Assembly (NCBI GenBank): GCA_951394045.1
Contig: OX595999.1
Span: 248,001 to 312,000, forward strand
Reading direction: 5' to 3'
Source: Nitzschia sp. DOCU1
Lineage: Eukaryota; Bacillariophyta; Bacillariophyceae; Bacillariales; Bacillariaceae
Length of the DNA stretch: 64,000 nucleotides
The notes beneath the pieces were generated by a model, which saw only the letters and a program-made list of their open reading frames with translations, made no database searches and was not told the origin of the DNA. Position numbers and translations under genes: made by a program. Shown in pieces: positions 10,301-20,768 of this stretch (position 1 is the first letter of the stretch; every line of letters begins with the position of its first letter).

Positions 10301-12376
10301 TGGGCTGAACAATTGCAGCAACAATCAACCCGCTGCCGCTGGGAGAAACGATGACGACGATGATTCATCTGACGATGACAATGGTCCCACAAATGGAGAA
10401 GACCCCCCAAACCACAGATGGATCAAGAACAAATTGCCAACAATGGGCAGTCAGCTGAGTGCCTTGGCCGGTATGTCTGTGGTATGACTGCGGTGGTGCC
10501 AATGATTGTTGCGACCCAAAGACAAACACAAAAAGGAAGATGACAAGAAGAAACGTGCAATATTTATTTGAGCATGCCAAGCCCCATCAACGAAACCACG
10601 GCCCAAGCAGCCATAAATATTGCTGGTAATGTGGCTGCAACAAGGGGTATACTGCTGGCATCCAATAAGAAAGACAACGAACGGTTGACAGCTAGAAAGA
10701 AAAAGAAATTGTAGACTTTGCAAACTAATAGTAGAATCTATCACACTCCTAGGTACTAAAATTTAGAGTTAAAGCGGCGCTCTAGCAGCAGAGACTTGAT
10801 GGAATAGAGTTCTTCTTTCATTGTTGGCTGCTCTCGTGCCGCCCATTCAATTTTATCAGGAGCAAGGATGTACAACAAAGTACTTTACTGCCGTGTACAG
10901 AATAAAGTGAACAGTACTACACCTGTCAGAAATAGCTACTGTAGCTAGCTAGAGAACGGTATGGTGTTGGCCATCCAGTCGATCAACACGCAATTTTGCA
11001 CCGACTCCTCGCTTTTAGGTAGTGGTAACGTCGTTCGACTGATGCGAACCCTTCCGACATAGACGATCGTTGGTTACACGGGATTGTGGTGTGGAATTTT
11101 GTGTGGAGTATTTTGCGACTATTTTCACGTAAGGCCCAAAATTCCACCCATGTGGTATTTTTTGTACCAAAATTCCATTTCCCCGTATGTAGAAATACCG
11201 ATACCATCATTGGAGTTTGTGGATTTCTCATGGTGTTGACGTGGCGAATCCACTGCGGAGTGGACAGAAATTGTGGAGTTTAGGGGCCAAAAATTCCACA
11301 ATACGATCCGCAATACCAAATTCTGCTCTCGCACACGTGTGTTTGAGAATGACAAAACGCAACAACAAACTATGACAACACACCAATGCATCTGGCCCAT
11401 ATGCCAATCTGGACTGCAAACCTGGGGACTTACACAGCAAAGCGAATGCACCCATCGGCATGATTTGATTGTATGCCTTGCAAGTCAACAGGTTTTGGGT
11501 TTGCACCGAACGAGTTGCTGGAAGGCGCCCCCGTCCCAAACGAGTGCTTTGGGCTGAACAATTGCAGCAACAATCAACCCGCTGCCGCTGGGAGAAACGA
11601 TGACGACGATGATTCATCTGACGATGACAATGGTCCCACAAATGGAGAAGACCCCCCAAACCACAGATGGATCAAGAACAAATTGCCAACAATGGGCAGT
11701 CAGCTGAGTGCCTTGGCCGGTATGTCTGTGGTATGACTGCGGTGGTGCCAATGATTGTTGCGACCCAAAGACAAACACAAAAAGGAAGATGACAAGAAGA
11801 AACGTGCAATATTTATTTGAGCATGCCAAGCCCCATCAACGAAACCACGGCCCAAGCAGCCATAAATATTGCTGGTAATGTGGCTGCAACAAGGGGTATA
11901 CTGCTGGCATCCAATAAGAAAGACAACGAACGGTTGACAGCTAGAAAGAAAAAGAAATTGTAGACTTTGCAAACTAATAGTAGAATCTATCACACTCCTA
12001 GGTACTAAAATTTAGAGTTAAAGCGGCGCTCTAGCAGCAGAGACTTGATGGAATAGAGTTCTTCTTTCATTGTTGGCTGCTCTCGTGCCGCCCATTCAAT
12101 TTTATCAGGAGCAAGGATGTACAACAAAGTACTTTACTGCCGTGTACAGAATAAAGTGAACAGTACTACACCTGTCAGAAATAGCTACTGTAGCTAGCTA
12201 GAGAACGGTATGGTGTTGGCCATCCAGTCGATCAACACGCAATTTTGCACCGACTCCTCGCTTTTAGGTAGTGGTAACGTCGTTCGACTGATGCGAACCC
12301 TTCCGACATAGACGATCGTTGGTTACACGGGATTGTGGTGTGGAATTTTGTGTGGAGTATTTTGCGACTATTTTCA
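7381..12376. repeat. Tandem array: four copies of a 1249-bp unit
   Basis: Units start at 7381, 8630, 9879 and 11128, each with CGTAAGGCCC, giving exactly 4.0 copies. In every stretch I compared the copies are identical, and all six longer open frames on both strands have the same translation in each copy. No recognisable domain is encoded. One plus-strand frame (7726-7989 in copy 1) is acidic, with a DDDDDSSDDDNG run, and ends in a stop. Another frame upstream reads protein-like (CKPGDLHSKANAP) but is broken by a stop. The unit could hold a decayed coding relic, a satellite or an amplified element. The motif AAAATTCCAC recurs near the unit start and ~150 bp further in. Confidence 0.95.
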
Positions 12377-12935
12377 CGGTAGGAGATGCAATTTGGCGGC
12401 CAAGGACCTGCGAACCCACACAATGTGACTGGGTGGAAGCGAAACAACTACCGGTATTGCGACAATTAACACCCTCTTTCGCTTCTCTCGATTCTCAATG
12501 CAACTTCTGATATAGCATTTCGGAAGAACTATTATTCGGTTTGGTCGCTGGATTCCAATTTACTTAATGCATTTGAACGACCATGTAATTTCGGCCCAAA
12601 CACCATAGTTCGTGCCGGACTAAGAAAGAGAAGGAGATGCGAATAGCTTCTCTTTGTGCGAAGATGTCTCGAGCCGGCCATAAACACGCAGCGCTCCCGA
12701 GTTCGCACCATCAAAACGCGAAATTGAAGGTGGAATTGAGAACAGCAGTAGTGCATCCCCTGTTACGTTTAGAGGTCAACATGTTCTCACTATATTGGTT
12801 TAAATGTTGGTTGTCGAACGAATTGTTCTTCGTGCTAGCTCATGTTGTGATTGCGCTTTCCATGTTCGCAGCCAAAAAGCACACCACCCTCGTAACAAAG
12901 GAGGAGGACAGAAAAAAGGGAAAACAAGAGACATT

Positions 12936-13976
12936 ATGAACTCCAAGCAAACGAAAACACTGAATGTAACAATGGTGGCTACTGATAGCTCTAGTCGCAG
13001 CAACTTTCCTGGGACAGAACTGGATGATGATACTGCCGAGGACGAACGCCACCAAGCAGCAGTGCGCATCCGCAAGGATGCAATTCCCTTCCCCTTAAAG
13101 TTATATCGCCTGCTTGATAATGCAGAGACTTTGGCGTTTGACGACGCCATTGCATGGATGCCAGATGGAAGATCCTTTCGCGTCTTCGACAAGGTCAAGT
13201 TCGAACAAGTTGTCATGCCACAATACTTCAGTACAGGTAAATTCAAGTCCTTCCAACGCAGCCTCAACCTGTGGGGCTTTCAGACCGCCAAGAAAACGAG
13301 TCCACACCTGGGCCGTGAACATGGATGCCGCTACCATCCTATGTTTGTACGCGGCCAAATTGAGCTTTGTTACCAAATGCAGCGCATTCGGATCAAATTG
13401 GACGACAAGAAGAGCAAGGCAAAAAAACGTCAAGGCTCCGTCATCACCATAGATGGAGCCCCGCCCTCTGCCGACGAAGAGGAGCCGCAGGAACAGGGCG
13501 ACCTGAGATCTCCTACATCCAGCCTGTCTGGTGGTCAAAGTACTACTAGCGAAAGCGCACCAAGGGAGCAAGAACCCCCAAAGCGACGACCAAATGATTT
13601 GGCCACCCCGCAGGTGCCTGCCCAAGTGAGGCAAACCAGAAGTCCCGCCAACAAAGACCAAGCACCAAGTGGCGACGTCCTAGCTACCAATGCAGCTTCG
13701 TATTGCGCCTTACTCGAGGAGCTGCAGCAGCGCCGCGAGGCATTGGAGCTGCAGCTGCGCCGCGAGGCGTTGGCCAAGGCGGAGACCCTATTCGCTCATT
13801 CATTCCAAAGCCCCCTTTTCTTGGCCCTTCAAAATTCTTCATTTCCGGCAACCACTTTGCCACACCTGCATCTGATGTCCTCAACTACTACTACGGTCCC
13901 ACCAGCAGTACCAACGCTTCTCCCCGGAATGAGCTCCCAGAGTCAACGTTCGGAGTTCGAACACCAAGTAGACTAG
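12936..13976 (+). CDS. Heat-shock-factor-type transcription factor 1
   Basis: I start at the ATG at 12936 (MNSKQTK); the open frame extends upstream, but without domain content. The product is 346 residues and intron-free. The HSF DNA-binding domain covers ~52-152, with FPLKLYRLL, the wing and turn around MPQYFSTGKFKSFQRSLNLWGF, and a conserved end HGCRYHPMFVRG. The recognition helix reads SFQRSLNLWGF rather than the animal/fungal SFVRQLNMYGF. After a polar linker a short heptad-like helix (LLEELQQRREALELQLRREA) may allow oligomerisation. It should act in the nucleus on heat-shock-element-like sites. A paralogue lies 1.3 kb downstream on the same strand. Confidence 0.88.
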   Translation: MNSKQTKTLNVTMVATDSSSRSNFPGTELDDDTAEDERHQAAVRIRKDAIPFPLKLYRLLDNAETLAFDDAIAWMPDGRSFRVFDKVKFEQVVMPQYFSTGKFKSFQRSLNLWGFQTAKKTSPHLGREHGCRYHPMFVRGQIELCYQMQRIRIKLDDKKSKAKKRQGSVITIDGAPPSADEEEPQEQGDLRSPTSSLSGGQSTTSESAPREQEPPKRRPNDLATPQVPAQVRQTRSPANKDQAPSGDVLATNAASYCALLEELQQRREALELQLRREALAKAETLFAHSFQSPLFLALQNSSFPATTLPHLHLMSSTTTTVPPAVPTLLPGMSSQSQRSEFEHQVD

Positions 13977-15317
13977 GCAGAATGTTTCTCCGGGGCATTT
14001 TATCTCGTCTCCCATCAGGGGGTGCTGGTGGAGTAGTAGTGCCCCCAAGAACAAGTCGCTGCTGAACACCAAGACAACTTTGAAGAAGTATCTCAGTAGC
14101 GTTCTTACTACCCGTCTGTGATATCCTGATAGTAGTGAGGATTGCATTATAACCTGGGACAACAAGGGACAGAGGAGTGCTGGCAGCACCGTACGTACAC
14201 CAGGCACCACAATATCAGCACTAATTTTCGTTCTTACCCTCGATCAAGAATGATATTATCATCGTTAAAGCACTACTAGTATTTTTAATAAGTTTCAGGT
14301 TTCGACAGTCGAGCAAAACAATCCCACAAACTTTTCACCAACAACAAGACAACCCCATTTTGGGGGCAACATCATTATCTACTACATGACGCCAAAGATC
14401 GCATGATGCTCCTGTTAAAGTACTATTTTTCTAGTACCAAGAAAGATCCCGTTCTTTCCGAACGTTGGCCAAGAACTCCTAGTAGGTAAAGGACGATACT
14501 GTGTGAACCTTTTCGGAAGCAATTGCTGGGAAATCGTCTCGAAGCGGCGCAGGAGGAGGGAACCAGAGATAGCCATCATGTCCATAGACGGAAACAACAA
14601 TTGCATCATTACTACCTAGTAGAGTACTACTATTAAGGGTAGTTCCGAGACGAGAAACTCGAAAGCGCTTCCCCTTCCAACAAAATAGCGTTTCGAGCAA
14701 CACCGATAGTGCCCCGGATCCTCAGTCTACGTGGCACTATCACACCTGTTCTCTCTTTGATACAACTACTGTAGTGCGACTGCGGCGCTAATAGCGGCCA
14801 AAGCATAGCATACTACCGGTATGTGGGGTGCCGGTTTCGTCCAAGCCACGGTGGAATAGTCGTCCCGGAGATAGTGGCCCTAAATTCTGATGGCGAACTT
14901 CTGTCGGCGAACATCTAGACGGGTATAGTTCTCTCTTTTTATTTTGACTATTGTGCTGCAGGCGCTACCGGTATGCAGGAGACCATCCCAAGGGCATTGA
15001 ATTGAAATTTTTCGGCGCTACCAGTACCGGTGCTCTGACACAATCAGAACACCGTTGTCGAGACTCCGCTCTGCGAACACAGCAAACGCCACCATGGGAG
15101 AGTATTTGGCGGAGAACATCTAAACGGGAACTGTGTCCCCTTTTCGCGGTAGACTGCAACAGCGGACTTTCTTACCTTCCACAGCAGAAGGCCCTTCACA
15201 AGATCATTCGTTTTAGCACGAAGTGATGTTTCGGCCACAAATATCGTCTTTGGTAAGAATCGACTCTGCTGGCGACAATTGATATCGTCATCATCTATTG
15301 ATTGTTACGTTATTACG
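13977..15317. other. Intergenic between the two HSF genes
   Basis: The short frames are not protein-like and no relic of an HSF domain was seen. The region should contain the terminator of the first HSF gene and the promoter of the second. Confidence 0.5.
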
Positions 15318-16439
15318 ATGATCAGTATGCAAGGACCCGAGATCGATGCACAGCGCATTCCTGGAGAGGATCACCACCAACATGAAGTGCGAGTCGGCAA
15401 GGATGCAATTCCCTTCCCTCTAAAGTTGCATCGGCTGCTCGATAGCGCGGAAGCTTTGGCATTTGATGATGCCATTGCATGGATGCCAAATGGAAGATCC
15501 TTCCGCATCTTCGACAAGATCAAGTTCGAAACGGTTGTCATGCCGAAATACTTCCATACTAGCAAATTCAAGTCCTTTCAGCGCAGCCTCAATCTGTGGG
15601 GCTTTTTGACCGCCAAGAGAACAAGCCCATACGTTGGCAGTGAACATGGATGTCGCTTCCATCCAATGTTTGTGCGTGGCCAACCCGAGCTTTGTTACCA
15701 GATGCAGCGCACTCGGATCAAAATGGACAAGAAGAGGGTCAAGGCGAACGCTCTTCAAGACACCGTCAGTCAAATTACCTCCGACGAGGATGAAGACTCG
15801 AAATCCCGTACTTCGAGCTCTTCTATTCGATACGGTAATATCAGTGAGTCCGAACCAGAAACAGACCAAGACAAGAAGCAATACAAGAACTCGCCACGTA
15901 CTAGCAGCAATGCTACCAAGAACAAAAACGCTCCAACCGCAGCAGCAGCAGCCTTTGCTGGAGTGTCCTCCGCGCTGACATCATTCTTGGCACAAACAAA
16001 CTCCCCTGCGGTACATTCGGACGTCAGCCTCTTCTCCGCCCTACTCGTTCAGATTCTTGTGGGTTTGGCACGTTTGCGGCGACAAGAAGAAGCCCAATTG
16101 CTGGAAGCACTTAGTACCACCTCCGGCCTCGATAATGCTTTGACATTTGGAGTGGTACAGCAGCAGCTTCCACAAGCGGCCGCCACTTCCTCCGAGGCAA
16201 CAAGCCAGGCAAACAAAATGATGCCGGAGCCAAACTTCCTGGCCAAGACTTCTTATGCCGCTTTGCTCAACGAGCTGCAACGCCGTGAGTTGCTGGCCAC
16301 CGCCAAGACAGACCTCCTGTACGCCAGTGAATCATCGACGAATCGTGCTCTATTAGCGGCTCTTCAGAACGCGGTTCCACCAACATCCCCCGAAACAACC
16401 CCAAACCTTCTTTCTTCCCTGCAGACGTATTTTCGATAA
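15318..16439 (+). CDS. Heat-shock-factor-type transcription factor 2
   Basis: The start is the ATG at 15318 (MISMQGPEID); the longer frame from 15279 begins with TTG. The product is 373 residues and intron-free. The DNA-binding domain (~32-132) is closely similar to that of the upstream gene, with the same SFQRSLNLWGF recognition helix and HGCRFHPMFVRG end. Both proteins also keep the C-terminal motif SYAALLNELQRRE (SYCALLEELQQRRE in copy 1), so similarity extends beyond the domain. This supports local duplication followed by divergence of the polar linkers. Confidence 0.88.
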   Translation: MISMQGPEIDAQRIPGEDHHQHEVRVGKDAIPFPLKLHRLLDSAEALAFDDAIAWMPNGRSFRIFDKIKFETVVMPKYFHTSKFKSFQRSLNLWGFLTAKRTSPYVGSEHGCRFHPMFVRGQPELCYQMQRTRIKMDKKRVKANALQDTVSQITSDEDEDSKSRTSSSSIRYGNISESEPETDQDKKQYKNSPRTSSNATKNKNAPTAAAAAFAGVSSALTSFLAQTNSPAVHSDVSLFSALLVQILVGLARLRRQEEAQLLEALSTTSGLDNALTFGVVQQQLPQAAATSSEATSQANKMMPEPNFLAKTSYAALLNELQRRELLATAKTDLLYASESSTNRALLAALQNAVPPTSPETTPNLLSSLQTYFR

Positions 16440-17006
16440 TGCGCCCAAGTCGTCGATGATTTCTCTGGCACTGTATCATTAGTAGCTACCATCCAGAACA
16501 TTGCATCTCGCGTATGATCCTTGTGAGAGTTGGTAGCAACGATTGCCTTTTTAACTTGCATAGAGACATCCATTGAATGCATTATGTTCGTGTAGGCGAC
16601 ACAGTCTGTGTTTGTATTGGAGCGAGAAATCAAAGAACTGACGCAATTTTGCCGAAACAGATATCATACCGCGTACCGTACGACGGAAGGAAGGAGAGAT
16701 CTACTATCTATTGGATTTAGGCGTCTGTGCTCAATTTTGACGTCCTGGATTGTGGCTGACGTCAGTCTCATCGGCAGTAGGTAGGTCGAAAGCGCGCCTT
16801 TTTTGTCAATTTGGTTGGTTGAACCGGGAAAGATTCCCGAAAGCGTGCTGGACTGCGAAATTCCGAAATTCCAATGCTTTCGACCCGGGAAGAGGTGGCG
16901 ACTATCGTCATGGCGGTAGTAGTATCAGCGTTGGTGCTTTCTTCCTCACATTAACAACTGCAGCCGCATTGCCCAAGAGATTGAAGTGTTTCGAACAACC
17001 ACTGCC
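16440..17006. other. Intergenic
   Basis: The stretch probably holds the 3' end of HSF 2 and the promoter of the plastid protein gene. No supported gene. Confidence 0.5.
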
Positions 17007-17552
17007 ATGATGTTTTCTAGATCGTCCTCCTTCGTCGTTGCGTTGTCGTTGCTGTCATTCGCCGCGTCGACGCAAGCATTTTCCATGGGGGCAAGTCAGC
17101 ATCGTGTCTATGGGCCTCGCACGACAACGACATCATTAAATGTTGTGTCTTTCCCCGATTTTGGAGGCAGTTTGACGACAATTGCAGCAGATTCTTCCAT
17201 GTCGGGTCTTACCGATTTGGTCGGAGCCGGTAACGAACCTTTGTTACTCGGAGGTGCTGCGGTCGCTGTTCTCGCACTGGCGGCTGTGGCAGCATCGTCG
17301 GCCATGCCCAAGGCTTCGGGAGAGACAGCTGCTAAGGAAGCAGAGCCCGAGCCAGAACCAGAACCGATTGATGTTTCGATTCCCTACGACGCCACTGTGA
17401 TCCTAGCCTACAAGGAATGGCGAAAGGAAGAACCCAACCTCAAGAGCGAACTCTTTGCTCAATTCAAGGCGCTCTATTTGGAGAAGACGGTAGCCGAAGT
17501 CACCATGAAGCAAAAAGCCCGGAACTTTGAGAGACTGACATCGTCCGTTTGA
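17007..17552 (+). CDS. Plastid-targeted single-pass membrane protein, function unknown
   Basis: The start is the ATG at 17007 (MMFSRSS); the upstream GTG is not needed. The 181-residue product begins with a signal-peptide-like segment (SFVVALSLLSFAASTQA) followed by F and a Ser/Thr/Arg-rich stretch. This is the bipartite presequence of secondary red plastids, with cleavage before the Phe. One membrane segment (LLLGGAAVAVLALAAVAASS) lies at ~80-100, then a Pro/Glu linker (EPEPEPEP) and a soluble, basic, helical C-terminus (YDATVILAYKEWRKEEP onward). I do not recognise the family. It is most likely a thylakoid or envelope protein. Confidence 0.75.
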   Translation: MMFSRSSSFVVALSLLSFAASTQAFSMGASQHRVYGPRTTTTSLNVVSFPDFGGSLTTIAADSSMSGLTDLVGAGNEPLLLGGAAVAVLALAAVAASSAMPKASGETAAKEAEPEPEPEPIDVSIPYDATVILAYKEWRKEEPNLKSELFAQFKALYLEKTVAEVTMKQKARNFERLTSSV

Positions 17553-18034
17553 GTGGAATGAATGACAGTTTGCTAACTACCTGGAGAAAAGCGGATAATA
17601 CAGAGGCGGGAAGGGAATAGAGAACTCCACTGTTTGCACCTACTACATCTACCTCCCAAACCTCCCAAACTGCAAATACCCTGCTAGTCGCTGGGACAGC
17701 AGGCGACTCTACCAAGAATACTCGTGGACAATCATCATGATCAGCGCGTAATTTACTGCCAATGCCAATACATAATTTTGATAAGTCCATGGTTGCAAGC
17801 TCGACTCTTATAGCGTCATCTTTTCTTTCTTACAAAACAAAACTAGTTCACAGCGTCATGGTAGAGTAAATCCACAAAGCAGTCTTTTCTACATTATTAC
17901 GATGCTGCTAGCGCTGACATGGCCAAGGAGCAAAGCAGCAGAGGAATTTGCCAGTGTCCATTTCCGTGGAACCTACGAATTAGCTAGCCTAAGATGCAAA
18001 CCAGTACAGTATAAAAAAGTCTCGTTCGTTTTCT
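17553..18034. other. Intergenic between convergent genes
   Basis: Nothing recognisable apart from short A/T-rich stretches. The stretch lies between the 3' ends of the plastid protein and the ZIP transporter. Confidence 0.5.
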
Positions 18035-19462
18035 CTATACTACTGCTGCTAGCGCAGACATGGCCAAAAAGCCAAAGCTAAAGCAAACAAGTTTGCCGGC
18101 ATCAATTTGACGTTGCCGCTGCAGATTGTTGTTGATCATGCTGAGGCTGTCATTTTCCGACACACGCACTTCTTCCCGACACACGAGCAGTTCCTTGGCG
18201 CCAATTTCGACAATGGCAATATACAAAAAGGTACCTGCCACGACTGCTTGGACCAAGGCAATGATCGTTTCGCCCTTGTCGCCTCCCATTCCGTCGACCA
18301 AGCCTTCCATGAGCAACTGTCCCACCACAATTCCCAAGGGCGTCGCACACGAAAACGAAATGCCCAACACCAAAAAAGGCACATGGTCGAGTTGAGCATT
18401 CACCAAGGAACTTCCCAAACAAAAGCCTTCAAAGGCCTTGTGCGCTAAAATAGCAATGGCAGTCCCTGTAATGGTGTCGACTTTCGTTTCAATACCAATG
18501 GAAATCCCCGCCAATAGCGAATGAATACTCAACGCCAACATTAGAATACCACTGGCCAATATGGATCCATGCAAGTGCAAATCAATATGATCGTCATGAT
18601 GGTGGTGTTCTGTCAACATGAATGGATCTTCCTTGTGACTCTTGGTCGATTGCAAAAAGCTTCCAAATTGCGAAGGCCGTGCATGGCTGTGGGTCGAAGG
18701 ACCCGTCAAGCTGTGACTAATACTATGGTTGTTTGTTGCTGTTGCTGTTTCGACCATCAAGGCCGAGCAAGAAATGCTCATCCGAGAGCAAGCTTCACCG
18801 GCGGCAGTTGTGGCCGTGTAAATCGAATGCCGAAGGAGCAAGGGTTGATGCTCGGAGGATGGTGGTAGTTCGTCAACATGCTGGTGTTGCTTGTGAGAAT
18901 GACTGTGTCTATGGGCAGGGGTGGTGATATTGAAACTGTGATCATTTTCGTCGTCGATGACATCATTGTCGTCGTCGTCGTCGTGGTCGCTAGGGCTTTG
19001 ACTGTGCGAGTGCCCGACATGTGACGAATGCTGATGAGAATGCCCGTGGCCTTTACTGCCGCCATGCATCATTCCATGCAAATCCAATGGTCCAGTATTA
19101 TGGTCATCGCATTCACCGGCTCCCCCACCACCTAGTATTAAATGCAACGATTCTTCCAATACAAGAAATAACAAAAAGGTCAAGCCAGCCACAAACATGG
19201 CCCAGGGGAATTTATCGGGTTGGTTGAGAACAATGGCACTATCCGCCAGTTGATGCACTAGACCGGCAGATAGGAGGACTCCACTGGCCATCATGTTTCC
19301 CAGAGAAAAGATTGCCGGTGCCCCCGTTAGCCGACGTGGAGTAAATACCGACACGAGCCCCAGTAACAGGATGCATCCTGTCAGGATGCCTTTGAGGGCG
19401 CCGATATTCGTAGGAGTCGTCGTTGACGTCGCACCATCGCTTCCTACCGGATCCTCCTCCAT
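18035..19462 (-). CDS. ZIP-family divalent metal transporter
   Basis: From the only in-frame ATG (19462) the product is 475 residues. There are about three N-terminal membrane segments, a long His/Asp-rich cytosolic loop with repeated HSH and HDD motifs, and a C-terminal half carrying the ZIP signature: HSLLAGISIGI in TM4 and HKAFEGFCLG in TM5, whose His and Glu bind metal. It should move Zn or Fe into the cytosol from outside or from a compartment. In the same frame upstream of 19462 lies a hydrophobic stretch (LYLFILCLSPTYIKA) that looks like a signal peptide, but it has no ATG before the stop at 19604-19606. The true first exon may lie further upstream. Confidence 0.85.
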   Translation of the reverse strand: MEEDPVGSDGATSTTTPTNIGALKGILTGCILLLGLVSVFTPRRLTGAPAIFSLGNMMASGVLLSAGLVHQLADSAIVLNQPDKFPWAMFVAGLTFLLFLVLEESLHLILGGGGAGECDDHNTGPLDLHGMMHGGSKGHGHSHQHSSHVGHSHSQSPSDHDDDDDNDVIDDENDHSFNITTPAHRHSHSHKQHQHVDELPPSSEHQPLLLRHSIYTATTAAGEACSRMSISCSALMVETATATNNHSISHSLTGPSTHSHARPSQFGSFLQSTKSHKEDPFMLTEHHHHDDHIDLHLHGSILASGILMLALSIHSLLAGISIGIETKVDTITGTAIAILAHKAFEGFCLGSSLVNAQLDHVPFLVLGISFSCATPLGIVVGQLLMEGLVDGMGGDKGETIIALVQAVVAGTFLYIAIVEIGAKELLVCREEVRVSENDSLSMINNNLQRQRQIDAGKLVCFSFGFLAMSALAAVV

Positions 19463-19932
19463 TGCTTTGATGTAAGTAGGTGACAGACAAAGAATGAACA
19501 GGTATAGCAATGGACAGAGAGAACTGCAATAGCCGTATTGTGCTGCTTGTGCCTTTTTGGATCCTTGGTTGACATCGTTCTCGTGGTCCGGCTTCTTACT
19601 TTTCTACCACCATGGCGCGAATGCAAGGTGCCGCGCGCAAGTTCGGGCGTGGACTCGCCCGACTAACAGTCTCATGCTTCGGAGATACTAGTGGCGGTTA
19701 CCAATAGGATGGGGAAAGTATGATAGTAGTAGGAGCAAATATACGCAATTATGTAGTATAATAAGGAAACAATATGAATTATTGTACACCATCAGCATCC
19801 TCTCCGCCGGCGCCCTCACCACCATCAGCACGAGCAACCAGCAGCACGAAGCAAGGTAGCATGAGGGGCCGCGAGGACGAGGACGAGGCCAGCACCGCCG
19901 CCCCCGATCGTTTTCTTCTTCATTCTTGGTGT

Positions 19933-20421
19933 TTACTGCATATGCAAGAACTCGGTCACTTCTTCTAGAGCGCTTTCGTCGGCAGCTTCTGCAACGTCCA
20001 GGGCACATTGAAGAATGGACAAGATGCTGTTGAAACTGTCTCTTCTGGTGCTGTCGTCGGAACAACAAGAATGATGATCATTGTGCTCATCGGTGGTGCG
20101 ATTCTTGTTCTGCGGAAGAAACAATGACAGCGGAAGATCATGTACTCGTCCGTACTGTTCTTCTTGCTCTGTTGCGTTTCTTGTGGAAGGGAGGAAAGGG
20201 AAAGTCATTATTGGTGCTGCTGGTGCTCGTAGTGCTGAATCATGCTGATGAGGATGATGGTGGTTGTCCCTCTCCTCAGTCTCCGCCTCCTGTCGATGAG
20301 TGCGATGATTGGAGGGGTTGGGCGGGTGTTCTGCTTGCTCTCGGCTGCTTAGGTTCTCACCATCGTTGATGAAACGACGAAAGCAATTGGCATCGTCCAG
20401 CTTGTCAAGAGGTGGACTCAT
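19933..20421 (-). CDS. Small hypothetical polar protein
   Basis: An ATG at 20421 opens a 162-residue frame. Most of it is charged and His-rich (EERDNHHHPHQH), with a predicted helix at the C-terminus (FNSILSILQCALDVAEAADE). I recognise no family. It lies divergent to nothing obvious and upstream of the ZIP gene on the same strand. A composition change with a plausible C-terminal helix favours coding, but an accidental frame cannot be excluded. Confidence 0.4.
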   Translation of the reverse strand: MSPPLDKLDDANCFRRFINDGENLSSREQAEHPPNPSNHRTHRQEAETEERDNHHHPHQHDSALRAPAAPIMTFPFLPSTRNATEQEEQYGRVHDLPLSLFLPQNKNRTTDEHNDHHSCCSDDSTRRDSFNSILSILQCALDVAEAADESALEEVTEFLHMQ

Positions 20422-20768
20422 GGTGGATGATGATCGTATGGTTTTGTGTGAAAAGTACCGGTAGAACGCCTGAGTTTCTTTGGGACTCGTTTTGTATGAA
20501 GGCAGCGTTTTGTGAGCCCATTGAGTAGATCAGAATACAATACACGCGAGCATTCGTAAATACGGGACGGTCGGCAGATGTTTCGGACCGTGGTTCGCGC
20601 TGCAAACATTCGCTTTCGAAAGAACAGGATGCAAAACAGACGTACTGACCCATAAATACCTGCCAATTCTGTTTAACGGCAAAACCATCACTAGCAGTAC
20701 AATAACAAACGCGTCGCCTTGGAAGTTCGCAGCGTCCTCCGGTAAATATCTCTCTCTCTCTAATACGC
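20422..20768. other. Intergenic
   Basis: No supported gene. A CT-rich stretch (ctctctctct) lies near 20750, just before the decayed sulfotransferase copies. Confidence 0.4.

Noticed and set aside
7481..11829. Six open frames recurring in each 1249-bp copy
   Set aside because: They overlap on both strands, share no recognisable domain, and recur only because the DNA is repeated.
7381..12376. CRISPR-like or satellite interpretation of the array
   Set aside because: The unit is 1249 bp with no short repeat-spacer structure, and the context is eukaryotic.
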